Shown here: positions 26,361-36,402 of the stretch, piece by piece
Layout: the number at the start of each line of letters is the position of its first letter
Position numbering within the stretch: position 1 is the first letter of the stretch
NCBI RefSeq assembly: GCF_030296575.1
Contig: NZ_AP027729.1
Span: 1,550,001 to 1,614,000 of the forward strand
Source of the DNA: Paraoerskovia sediminicola
GTDB lineage: Bacteria; Actinomycetota; Actinomycetes; Actinomycetales; Cellulomonadaceae
Length of the DNA: 64,000 nt
Reading direction: 5' to 3'
Translations under genes and position numbers: made by a program
Notes under the pieces: generated by a model
Told to the model about the DNA's origin: nothing
The model's input: the letters and a program-made list of their open reading frames with translations, nothing else
Database searches by the model: none

Positions 26361-29300
26361 CTATCCCCGAGGATCTTGCGGATCCGCTTCTCGCTGACCG
26401 GCCCGTCCGTGCCGAGCTGCTGAGCGAACAGCGAGACCCGCAGCTCCTCGAGCATCCAGCGCACCTCGGCCAGCTCGGCGCTCCGAGCGGCGTCGGGCTG
26501 CCCGGCCGCGTACGCCGCGCGAGCCTTCGCATACGCGTCCTCGACGTCGTGCACCCGCCACGCGAGCTCGGCGTCGCGGTTCGGGTTCGCCGCCGCCTTC
26601 TCCAAGCGGTAGGACGCCGCCCGCACGTAGCGGGTCAGGTGCCGCAGCCGGTCGGGCGGGGTCGCGCTGATGAACCCCACGCCCACGAGCCCGGCCACCT
26701 GGTCGCGCACGTCCGTCAGCGTGTTCAGCAGTGCCAGCGAGTTCGCGGACCGTACCTCGCCGTCGAGGGTCCGGCTCGCCGTCAGCGCAGCCACGACGTG
26801 TCCGACGACGGTATGGACTTCGTCCTCGAGCCGCTTCTTCACGAGGGCCTTGGCCCGGGCGTACGCGTCGGCGTCGCGGATCGACCCCGCAGCGGGCACA
26901 AGGGAGATGACGGCGGCGAGCTGGATGTCGGCGACGAGGTCTTCGGTGTTCCGGTACGGGCTCGCCGCGAGCGTCAGGGCCTGCGTGCCGTTCCAGCGCG
27001 ACGTGATGCGGCCGCTCTGCAGTGCGCACTCGCCGAGCAGGAGCCGCCGGACACCCTGCGCGTGCCGCATCTCGCGCAGTCGCGCGTCGGCCAGCACCCG
27101 GAGAGCGACGCTCGCCGCGCCCTTCGCGTCGACCTCCTCCACGAGAGCAGGGAACCCCCGGACCACGGTCCCGCCGCCGAGGTCGGTGCTCACCTCGTCG
27201 GGCAGCACCCCGCCGTCGAGACCCTCGGGCCACGACCGCAGCCCGACCTTCTCGGCGACCACCACGTGGTCGGGGCCGGCGCCGGGCCGGGCGGCAGTGC
27301 TCGGGCTGTCGGTGCCGTCACCTCGGCCTCCCGGCTCCCGGTGCGCGCGCACCTCCTCGACGCCCTTCGCATCTCCCGCTCGGCCCGGCGCTCCGGGGCC
27401 GGACGGCGTCGAGGAGTCGAAGGACGTCGAGGCAGGCTTGCCCGACCGGCGCCGGCCTGCGGTCGGCGACCCGCCGGCCAGTCCGAGACCCTCGGCGACG
27501 GTCCCGGCCGAGCTCGACGACGCGGCCGCCTCAGCCAGCGCAGCCCCGACAGCCCCGCGGACGGCCGACCGCACCGCCGCCTCCGCCTGCGGCGCGAGCC
27601 GGCGCTGGAGCGAGATGAGGTCGGTCGACTCGTCGAGCGCGATCGTGTCGCCGTTCGAGCCGCGGGTGTCGGTCACGCGGAAGGTCATGCGCAGGTGCGA
27701 GGGCAGCCGCTCGGCGGCGCCGTCCCAGGCCTCGTCGGGGACGACGACGTCCCGCAGCTCGCGGACGGCTCGCGTGAACGCCGCCCGGAAGGGCTCCGCC
27801 ATGTCGCCGGCCCGTGTCATGTCGGCCCAGTCCGGCGTGTTCGCCCGAAGCCAGCCGACGACGTCCCGTGCGACGTCGGGCGCGGGGACCAGCTGGACGC
27901 GCACCGGCTTGGGGAGTGAACGGATCGTCGCGGTCGCGAGCTCGTCGAGGAGCCCGGGCACCATCCAGTCGAACCCGTCGGGGACGACCCGGTTCAGCAC
28001 GGTCAGGGGTATGTGTACAGTCACGCCGTCCGCGTCTGTACCGGGCTGGAACTGGTAGGTCAGCGGCAGCGTCAGGTCGCCCTGCTCCCACGCCTCCGGG
28101 AACTGGGACGTGTCGACCTGCTCCGCGTCGGGCACGAGCTGTTCGAGCGTGAAGGTGAGCAGGTCGGGGGACTCGCGCTTCGCCGTCCGCCACCACTTGT
28201 CGAAGTGCGCCGCCGACACGACCGAGTCGGGGACGCGCTCGTCGTAGAAGTCGAACAGCGCGTCGTCGTCGACGACGAGGCCGCGGCGCCGCGAGCGTGC
28301 CTCGAGCTCCTCTGCCTCCTCGAGCAGCCGCTGGTTCTCGGCGAAGAACGGATGGTGCGTCGTCCACTCGCCCTGGACCAGGGCGTGCCGCAGGAACATC
28401 TCTCGGGCGCCCTCGGGGTCGACGGACCCGAACAGGACCTTGCGGTCGCTGACGATCGGGACGCCGTAGAGCAGCACCTTCTCGACGGCCATCGCGGCTC
28501 CCCGCTTCGTCGACCAGTGCGGGTCGGAGTACGTGCGCTTCGCGAGCGGCCCGGCGAGCGACTCGGCCCACTCGGGTTGGATGCGGGCGACGTCGCGTCC
28601 CCACAGCCGCGACGTCTCGACGAGCTCGCCGGCCATCACCCAGGCCGGCGGCTTCTTCGACAGCGGCGACCCCGGGAAGATCGCGAACCGGGCGCCGCGC
28701 GCCCCGAGGTACTCGTTGCGTGCCTGCTTCTTCGCGCGCCGCATCGCCTGCTCGCGCGCAGGCCCCTTGAGGTGCGCGAACGACGACGCCTTGAGCTCGT
28801 TGGTCTCCTGCATGCCGATCTGCGAGAGGAGCCCCGCGAGGATCGACCGGTGGATCGCGTCGTCGTCCCACCGGTGCTTGAGGTCGTGTGGGTCGTCGCC
28901 CGGGAGAGGAGTGCTCGGACTGTCGGCGCCGTCGCCTCCTGCGCTCGGGCTCCTGTTCGCGCGCGCCTCCTTGACGTCCTTCGCGTCTCCGCGCCCGGCG
29001 GGCCGCCGGCTCGCACCGGGGTGTGGCTGCTGCGTGTGGGAGAGGTAGATGCCCAGCGGCCTGCCCATCTCGCGGAGCTGCGCGACGACGTCCTGCCACT
29101 CGCGCACGCGCAGGAAGTTGATGAACTCCGCCTTGCACAGGCGGCGGAACGCCGACGACCCCAGGGATCGTTGCTGCGTCCGGACGTACTCCCACAGGTT
29201 CAGGTAGGTGAGGAAGTCGGACTTCCCGTCGGCGAACCGGGCGTGCGCCTGATCTGCTTGGGCGCGGACCTCGGCGGGCCGCTCGCGCGGGTCCTGGATG

Positions 29301-31051
29301 GAGAGAGCCGCCGCGACGATCGCGACCTCGCGGGCGACGCCCTGCTTCGAGCCCTCCCAGATCATCCGTGCGAGGCGCGGGTCCATCGGCAGCTGCGCGA
29401 GCACCCGGCCCGTCTCGGTGAGCCGCTGACGCCCGTCCCGGGTCGCCTCGAGCGCCCCCAGCTCCGCGAGCAGCTGCACGCCGTCGCGGATGGCCCGCGT
29501 GTCGGGCGGCTCGACGAACGGGAAGCGCGCGACGTCGTCCGGCGTCGACACGACCCCCACCGAGATCATCTGCAGCAGGACCGACGCGAGCGAGGTCCGC
29601 AGGATCTCGGGCTCGGTGAAGGCCGGGCGCGCCTCGAAGTCCTCCTCGGAGTACAGCCGGATCGCGATGCCGTCCGCGACGCGACCGGAGCGGCCCGAAC
29701 GCTGGTTGGCGCTCGCCCGCGCGACCGGCTCGATCGGCAGCCGCTGCACCTTCGTCGCCTTGGAGTAGCGCGAGATGCGGGCGGTCCCGGGGTCGATCAC
29801 GTAGTGGATGCCGGGGACGGTCAGCGACGTCTCGGCGACGTTGGTGGCGAGCACGATGCGCCGCGAGCGGTGCGCCTGGAACACGCGGTGCTGCTCCGCG
29901 GCCGAGAGCCGTGAGTACAGCGGCAGGATCTCGACGTGGTCGGGCCGCTTCTGGTCGCGGGCGCGGTCCCCGAGCCAGCCCTCGAGCGCGTCCTGGGCGT
30001 CGTGGATCTCCCGTTCGCCCGACAGGAACACGAGGATGTCGCCCGGCCCCTCGGCCATGAGCTCCTTCGCGGCGTCCGTGATGCCGGTGACGAGGTCGCG
30101 GTCGTCGCCGGACCGCTCGCCCGCGAGCGGGCGGTAGCGGATCTCGACGGGGAACGTCCGCCCGGTCACCTCGATGACGGGGGCGGTCGGCGGGCCCGTC
30201 GGGTCCTCGCCGGCGAGGTCGGACGACGTCCGGTCGCCTGCGTCCGCCACGGCACCTGTGGCGCCCATGACCTCCTCGGGCTCGAGCGGCGGCAGCGGCC
30301 CACCGGGCGCGAAGTGCCGGGCGAACCGCTCGGAGTCGATCGTCGCCGAGGTGATGATCACCTTGAGGTCAGGGCGCTGGGGCAGGAGCCGCGTCAGGTA
30401 CCCGAGGAGGAAGTCGATGTTGAGCGAGCGCTCGTGCGCCTCGTCGATGATGAGGGTGTCGTAGGCGAGCAGCTGCGGGTCGCGCTGGATCTGCGCGAGC
30501 AGGATCCCGTCGGTCATGACCTTGACGAGGGTGCGCTCCGACGACTGGTCGGTGAACCGGACCTGGTAGCCGACGATCTCCCCGACCGGCGTCGCCCCGG
30601 GGCCGTTGATCTCCTCGGCGATCCGGTCGGCGACCGCGCGGGCCGCGATGCGTCGGGGCTGGGTGTGGCCGATCTGACCCGCGCGTCCTCGGCCGAGCTC
30701 GAGCGCGATCTTCGGCAGCTGGGTCGTCTTCCCGGAGCCGGTCTCGCCGGCGACGATCACGACCTGGTGGTCACGGATCGCCGCGGCGATGTCGTCGCGG
30801 CGCGCCGAGACGGGCAGCTGCTCCGGGTACACGATCTCGGGGACCACCACGGCGCGGCGCGCCTCCGCTTCGCGGGCGAGCTGCGCGGGATTGACCCGCG
30901 GGGGCCTGCGGGGGCTGTCGCCGCGCCCATTCGCCGCGACGGTTCCTCGCCCGCGGCCTCGGCGGTTGCGCCCTCCCCGACGGCGCGGCGCACCCTCGCG
31001 CGGGGTCTCGCCCCGGTCAGGGTTCGCGTCGGGGTGCTTCTCGGTGGTCAC
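26361..31051 (-). CDS. hrpA: ATP-dependent RNA helicase HrpA
   Basis: About 1563 residues, a DEAH-box helicase longer than the usual 1300. A basic Arg/Gly N-terminus is followed by Walker A GETGSGKTTQ (about 102-111), DEAH in IIDEAHERS, SAT in IITSATID, and motif VI QRSGRSGR. HA2/OB and the large HrpA C-terminal domain follow, ending VSEKRIRKILG. The start is GTG at 31051. As read, the frame runs on far past the natural end. One base added in the C run at 26365-26368 makes it end in TAG at 26361. Two similar 27-residue inserts (GDAKxVxExRA...GDGxDSPST) interrupt the protein. They come from an 80-bp repeat. Confidence 0.9.
27297..27376. repeat. 80-bp interspersed repeat, copy 2 (inside hrpA)
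   Basis: About 79% identical, without gaps, to 28911-28990. It starts GTGCTCGG, ends TTCGCATCTCC, and is inserted in frame. On the coding strand it encodes GDAKGVEEVRAHREP... DGTDSPST. No further copy was noticed in this window. Confidence 0.75.
28911..28990. repeat. 80-bp interspersed repeat, copy 1 (inside hrpA)
   Basis: Same orientation as the other copy 1.6 kb away; starts GTGCTCGG and ends TTCGCGTCTCC. Encodes GDAKDVKEARANRSP... DGADSPST. It lies between conserved HrpA blocks (after the IYLSHTQQPHPG segment), so it looks like an insertion tolerated at a surface loop. Confidence 0.75.
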
Positions 31052-31138
31052 GACCGCCCATTCTCGCAAGGGGGCGCAAGCCCGATTCCCGTCCCCGAGC
31101 AGACCTGTCACCGGCACGTGCCGCTCCGGTACGGCCGC

Positions 31139-31660
31139 TCAGCGCGAGGACGACGCGGGGCCGCGGAGGAAGTCGATGTGGTGGCCGAGCTCCGTCAGGC
31201 TCGTCGGGACGGCCCGACCCGACTCCGCGATGCGGTCGGTCGCGTAGCGCAGCTCGGCGGAGGCGGCTTCGAGCGCTACCTGGGCGTCCTCGACCTCGAC
31301 GGTCGCCCGTCCGTCGAACACGTCGACGGAGGCCGCTGCCTCGGCCGCGGTGGTGAGTGCCGCGTCTGCCCGTGCTGTGGCGGCGCTCGCGGAGGCGACC
31401 GCGCCGGCGACGACGGTCCCGAGCTCGCCAGTGAAGGACCGGACCTCGCGGGTCGCGGCCGCGAGCGTGGCGGAGACGGCGTTCGTCTGGGTCCGCGCTG
31501 CGGCGATGAAGTTCGTGAGGTTCGGGCCGGCGGTGCCGGTGCTCGCACCGACCAGCGGGAAGGCGGTCGCCAGCGCGAAGATGCCGGCCGCTGCGAACCG
31601 CGACGCTGCGGAGCGCGCGGAGGACGAGCCGTTGGCTCGCGGGGCCGACATCGATGTCAT
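31139..31660 (-). CDS. Exported Ala-rich protein, unknown function
   Basis: 173 residues beginning MTSMSAPRANGSSSARSAA, with a hydrophobic signal (FAAAGIFALATAFPLVGASTG). The mature part is a predicted all-helical, Ala/Glu/Thr-rich chain (AARTQTNAVSATLAAATREV, DAQVALEAASAELRYATDRI) ending near the stop in LTELGHHIDFL. I do not recognise a domain. The ATG at 31660 lacks a clear RBS; a second ATG three codons on is equally possible. Confidence 0.55.
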   Translation of the reverse strand: MTSMSAPRANGSSSARSAASRFAAAGIFALATAFPLVGASTGTAGPNLTNFIAAARTQTNAVSATLAAATREVRSFTGELGTVVAGAVASASAATARADAALTTAAEAAASVDVFDGRATVEVEDAQVALEAASAELRYATDRIAESGRAVPTSLTELGHHIDFLRGPASSSR

Positions 31661-31734
31661 GGGATCAGTCTCGCCTAGATTCCTGGACGTTTGGTGGGAA
31701 CCGGTGGGTGATATGCGTCTCCCGACCCGGCAGG

Positions 31735-32043
31735 TCAGACGGTGGAGCCGCTCGCAGGCAGGACCTCCGCGTCGGAGAGCTGCTGCCGGACGTCGTCGAT
31801 CACGTCGAGCAGCTCGGCTGGGATCGAGGCGAGCCGGTCCAGCAGGTCCCCGGCGCCGTCGGCCATGCTCCCCAGCTGGTCCTCGGCGTCCCCGAGGACG
31901 TCGTGCTGCACCGAGCCCTCCGGGGCGACGTCCTCCGTCGAGCACGCGGTGAGCGGGACGAGCGTGAGGGGGACCGCGACGGCGAGCGCCGTCGCCCGAC
32001 GACGGCGCGCCGGGCGGGAAGGAGACGACGAGGCGAGGTTCAT
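31735..32043 (-). CDS. Small lipoprotein, unknown function
   Basis: 102 residues with a basic start (RPARRRRAT), a hydrophobic stretch and lipobox LTAC at about residue 34. The remainder is acidic and helical (DAEDQLGSMADGAGDLLDRLASIPAELLDVIDDVRQQLSD). It lies 75 bases upstream of the exported Ala-rich gene on the same strand, so the two could be co-transcribed. It is divergent from the carboxypeptidase gene. Confidence 0.65.
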   Translation of the reverse strand: MNLASSSPSRPARRRRATALAVAVPLTLVPLTACSTEDVAPEGSVQHDVLGDAEDQLGSMADGAGDLLDRLASIPAELLDVIDDVRQQLSDAEVLPASGSTV

Positions 32044-32223
32044 CGCTGCATCGTCCCATCGCGGACGGCGGAGAATCGGGGGCCGTCGGGTAGCCGTTGT
32101 GACGGTCCTGTGGCGATCGCGTGGCTCCCGGGAGGGCGAACTTCTGCCCCAGACGTCCGCACCTCTGGCATGTACCGCTGGAGGGGTGCACGCTTGTGAC
32201 CTGACCGACAACGGGAGAGCTGG

Positions 32224-34580
32224 TTGGACGGGAACGTGACGCGTGACGGCAGAGCTGCCGTCGCACCGGGTTCGGCGCGACGACGCGCGCTCTGGCGAGC
32301 GTGCGTCACGGCAGGCTGCGCGGCCACCCTCGTGGGTCTCACGACGGTGGCCTTCGCGGACGTCCATGTCTCCGGACGGACCGTCCACGTCGGCCCGGAC
32401 CAGGGGGCATCACTCGCCGCGACGCGTTCGGTGGTCGTCGAGGAAGCGGTCGAGGTGTCCGGCGATGCCGGCGCCGTCCCCCTCGGTTCGCCTGCGACGT
32501 CCGTGGCGGTCGCGGCTACGGGAATGGGAACGGGGACGCCGGGGGGCGCGCTGAGCGTCCCGTCGGTGGAGGCTCCACCCGCCTTCGTGGTGGGCGGCTC
32601 GCTGCTCCCCGAGCCCGTGTTCGCGGTCGGCTTCTTCACGGCCCAGGGTCTCGGCGTCGGCGCGACCGCGCCTGGACAGGTCACCGGCTCGGGGTCGAGC
32701 CCCGAGGTGGCGGACGTCGGCGGTCAGGGCCTCGAGACCCGGATGGATCGCGCGCGGGTCGACAGCCTGATGGAGGCGTCGGCGTCGGCGCTCGCAGCCG
32801 AGCCCGGCTCGGACCTGTCGCTCCTCGCCCGCGCTCGGTCCGAGCTCGCGATGCTCCTGGCCACCTACGACGCCCAGGAGAGGGTCGCGAACGACGGCCG
32901 GACCGGCGACCCCACGTGGGACGTGCTCGCCGAGGGGGCGGACCCGCTGCTGCCACGCGTCGATGGGCTGGACGAGCAGGACCGGCCGGAGGAGTCGGGC
33001 CGGCTGGGTGCTGGGGACCCGACCGAGCCGGTGCCCGGGGTCGCCGGCACCGGCGGCAGCGAGGGCACCGAGGTCGACGCCACGGTGGTGGTCGACGCCG
33101 CCGAGGTCGATGCGCCGGAGGTCGACGGCACGGAGGCCGGTGCCACGGAGGTCGTCGACGCTGCCGACCCCGGCACGCTCGATCGTGCGGACACCGCGGA
33201 CCCCGGCACACCCGGTCGCGCGGACGGCACGAACGCCGACGTCGCGCAGCACGAGCACGACGGTGTCGAGTGGCCGACCGTCGTCGACGCGGCGTGGCGG
33301 GTGGCGTACCTCCTCGACTCCGACGGTGCTGCGGCACCGGTGACCGTCTCGCCGAAGATCGACGACGAGTACATCGCGGAGCTGCTGGAGCACGAGGGTG
33401 CGTCCGTCTTCGCACCCTTCGTCGACGGCCGCTCCGGCGACCTCGTCGACGACGCAGCAGTCGCGTCGCTCGAGCGCGACACCTACCTCGAGATGTTCGC
33501 CGGGATGCGCAACGGGCGGATCCCGGCCTCGGCGCTGTGCGCGCTCCCCTTCGCCCCCGGTCACTCGCTGCGGTGCGACGCCGCAGCTCACCTGATCGCC
33601 CTCTCGGCGGCGTACGAGGCCGAGTTCGGGGTGCCCATCCCGATGACCGACTCCTACCGCTCGTACGCCAGTCAGGTGGCGGTGCGCGCCGCGAAGCCGC
33701 ACCTGGCAGCCGTACCGGGGACGTCGCAGCACGGGTGGGGACTGGCGGTCGACCTGAGCAACCCGATCTCCGGAGGGCGATCGGCGGAGTACCGCTGGCT
33801 CCGGCTGAACGCGCCGGACTACGGCTGGGGCAACCCGACGTGGGCCCGGCCGGGGGCTCCAAGCCGGAGCCCTGGCACTTCGAGTTCTTCGGCGGTGCGG
33901 CACCGGGAGTCGACGGCGACCAGTACGCGGCGATCGCCGCCGACTGGTTCTCGAGCGGACGGTCCGGAGCTTCGTCAGGGGGTGCGGGGTCCACGGGTGC
34001 CGGCTCCGCGACGTCGTCCGGCACGGCAGGTGACGGGTCCGGGACGCGCGGCAAGGCGCCGTCGAAGGGCGGGGCGAAGGACACGTCCGCGCACAAGGCG
34101 AAGGACCCCGCCAAGGGCGGGTCGAAGGACAGTGCGAAGCCTGCAGCGACGCCTCGCCCCTCGGCCACACCGCCCCCGTCCGCCACCCCGAAGCCGGTGA
34201 CGACGCCGTCCGCCGCCCCGACACCCACGGTGACTGCGGTGCCGACGCCGACCGCGACGCCTACGCCTACGGCGACCGCGACACCGACGCCGAGTGCGAC
34301 CCCTGCGCCGACCGCGACGGCAGCTCCGACACCGGTTCCCACCCCGACCTCGACCCCCACCGCTACGACCTCGCCGACCGACCCGGAGGACAGCACCGAT
34401 CCGACTGCGGAGCCCGGCACCACCGGGAGCGACTCCACCGACGGACCGACTGCTCCGGACGGCGACGACGAGAAGGACGGGGCGGGCGCTCCAGGCGTGG
34501 ACGAGACATCGGCGCGACCGGAGGAGGCGACGGAGCGCGCCGGGGCTACCTCGCCGGACGGTGAGCCGACGGACGACTGA
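32224..34580 (+). CDS. VanY-like D-alanyl-D-alanine carboxypeptidase with long low-complexity arms, frame break in this sequence
   Basis: About 785 residues. An N-terminal membrane/signal helix (CVTAGCAATLVGLTTVAFA) is followed by a 330-residue Ala/Asp/Gly-rich region, and then the M15B peptidase core: MTDSYRSYASQVAVRA, SQHGWGLAVDLS (zinc His and Asp, about 500) and EPWHFEF (second His). A 200-residue Pro/Thr/Ala/Ser tail follows. It trims D-Ala from peptidoglycan stem peptides. The frame breaks in the G run at 33852-33856, exactly between the zinc motifs; one base added joins TWARPGG to SKPEPWHFEF. The start is TTG behind GGGAGAG, with GTG at 32236 as alternative. Confidence 0.82.
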
Positions 34581-34804
34581 GTCCTTCCCGAGGCGGCGCT
34601 CGTGCGCGCCCGGCGCGATGTCCCCTGGCCGGCGCGAGTGTCGGATGCTCGCCGTACGGTCGTCCGATCACCCGAACCCGCCGATTCCTTGCGGGGTGCA
34701 CACGAATCCTCCACCACCTCGTGGCGCGATGTTGCGATCGTTGCCCCGAAGGAGAAGGATGCCTCTCGGGGGATTCCCCGACTTGAATGGAGCAAGACGT
34801 AGTC

Positions 34805-35149
34805 ATGACTGACAATCCGGTCGCAGGCGGCATCGAGGCTGTCGCGACCTCGGACGGCGCCCTCGTCACGATGTGGGGAGACGTCGACGCATCGCTCCGA
34901 ACCTCCGCCAGCGAGGCGATGACCTTCCTTGCGCTGCACGAGGGACCGGTGGCGTTCGACGTCGCTCGGGTCGACTTCATCGACTCGACCGGTCTCGCCT
35001 TCATCCTCCAGGCGCACCTGCTCTGCCTGGAGTCAGGTCACGAGGTCGTCCTGCACGACCCGCCCCCGCGGGTCGTGCACGGTCTCGAGATGATCGGCAT
35101 GGGTGGCCGGATCCCCGTCTCACGGACCGCCGGGAGCGGCGCCCTCTGA
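34805..35149 (+). CDS. STAS-domain anti-anti-sigma factor
   Basis: 114 residues, a single STAS domain. The signature DFIDSTGLAFIL holds the serine normally phosphorylated by a partner anti-sigma kinase. No kinase or sigma gene is adjacent, so it probably works with partners encoded elsewhere. ATG at 34805 chosen; an in-frame ATG at 34787 would add six residues but has no RBS. The 224-base gap before it shows AAGGAG at 34749-34754 ahead of a 17-codon frame, otherwise nothing clear. Confidence 0.82.
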   Translation: MTDNPVAGGIEAVATSDGALVTMWGDVDASLRTSASEAMTFLALHEGPVAFDVARVDFIDSTGLAFILQAHLLCLESGHEVVLHDPPPRVVHGLEMIGMGGRIPVSRTAGSGAL

Positions 35150-35178
35150 CTGTCGGTGGCTGCGCCTAGGTTCGTCCT

Positions 35179-36402
35179 ATGCGAATCCTGCACACCTCCG
35201 ACTGGCACCTGGGGCGCACGCTGCACGGCGTCGATCTCCTCGAGCACCAGCGCGTGTTCCTCGAGCACCTCGTGGCGACGGTGCGGGAGCGCTCGGTGGA
35301 CGCCGTTCTCGTCGCGGGTGACGTCTACGACCGAGCCATCCCGTCCGTCGAGGCCGTCGAGAGCCTGGGGACGGCGCTGCGCCGGCTGGCCGAGCTGACC
35401 ACGGTCGTCCTCACCCCGGGCAACCACGACTCGGCGACGCGTCTCGGATTCGCAGCTCCCCTCCTGCGCGACGAGCTCCACATCCTGAGCTCGTCCGACG
35501 TCGGTAGGCCCGTCGAGATCCAGGGCCGCCACGGCGAGGCACCGCTGCACGTCTACGGGTTCCCCTACCTGGAGCCCGAGAGCTTCCGTTCGGTGCTGGC
35601 CGACGACCCGCAGAAGCCGCTCCTGCGCTCGCACGCCGCGGTGACCGCGGCCGCGATGCGGCGGGTCCGTGCCGACCGGCTCGCCCGCGAGTGCCGTGCG
35701 CTCTCCGGCGAGGGGCCCGCACGCGCTGTCGTCATGGCGCACGCGTTCGTCGTTGGCGGGCAGGCGTCCGACTCCGAGCGTGACATCCGGGTCGGGGGCG
35801 TCGACTCGGTGCCGGCCGGGGTGTTCGCGGGGTGCGGCGTGGACTACGTCGCGCTCGGTCACCTCCACGGACCTCAGAAGGTGACGGTGCCGGAGGCCGC
35901 GTCGCCCGAGGCACTCCCGGGCCCGCCCCCGTCGGCTCGCTACTCGGGTTCTCCGCTCGCGTACTCGTTCTCCGAGATGAACCACACGAAGTCGACGGTG
36001 CTGCTCGACCTCGACGCACCGGACGATCAGCGCATCGAGCTCGTCCCGGCCCCGGTGCCGCGCCGCATGGCCGACCTGTCGGGCACCTTCGAGGAGGTCA
36101 TGGGAGCGCGCGGGGAAGCGCACACCGGCGACTGGCTTCGCCTCACCGTGACGGACCCCCAGCGACCGGACGAGCTCGTGGCTCGGGTGCGGTCCAGGTT
36201 CCCGCACGCGCTGCAGATCCGACACGAGCCCGCGTCACGGGACGCCCGCGAGACGGTCCGTGTCGTCGAGCGCGGCGCCGACCCGCTCGTCGTGGTCCGG
36301 GACTTCGTCACCCACGTCACCGGTGCAGCACCGACCCCCGAGGAGTCCGGCGTCCTTGCGCAGGCCCACGAGGCGGTCCTCGCTGCGGAGAAGAGCGCCT
36401 GA
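35179..36402 (+). CDS. sbcD: Exonuclease subunit SbcD (Mre11-like)
   Basis: 407 residues. The Mre11-type metallophosphoesterase motifs are in order: TSDWHLG, AGDVYDRAIPS, TPGNHDS, MAHAFVVGG and ALGHLHG. With SbcC it forms the ATP-dependent nuclease that cuts DNA hairpins and processes breaks. The ATG begins MRILHTSDWHLG. The stop overlaps the sbcC start (TGATG), a classic translationally coupled pair. Confidence 0.96.
   Translation: MRILHTSDWHLGRTLHGVDLLEHQRVFLEHLVATVRERSVDAVLVAGDVYDRAIPSVEAVESLGTALRRLAELTTVVLTPGNHDSATRLGFAAPLLRDELHILSSSDVGRPVEIQGRHGEAPLHVYGFPYLEPESFRSVLADDPQKPLLRSHAAVTAAAMRRVRADRLARECRALSGEGPARAVVMAHAFVVGGQASDSERDIRVGGVDSVPAGVFAGCGVDYVALGHLHGPQKVTVPEAASPEALPGPPPSARYSGSPLAYSFSEMNHTKSTVLLDLDAPDDQRIELVPAPVPRRMADLSGTFEEVMGARGEAHTGDWLRLTVTDPQRPDELVARVRSRFPHALQIRHEPASRDARETVRVVERGADPLVVVRDFVTHVTGAAPTPEESGVLAQAHEAVLAAEKSA

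Noticed and set aside
25034-31117. One continuous 2027-codon open frame joining HrpA, a PspC region and the peptidoglycan-binding repeats
   Set aside because: The middle part is out of frame with the obvious PspC gene, and the last part has its own RBS and start. A one-base correction at 26365-26368 ends HrpA at 26361, so the fusion is an artefact.
34759-34812. A 17-codon frame behind AAGGAG upstream of the STAS gene
   Set aside because: Too short to judge and overlaps the STAS start; noted only as a possible coupling element.
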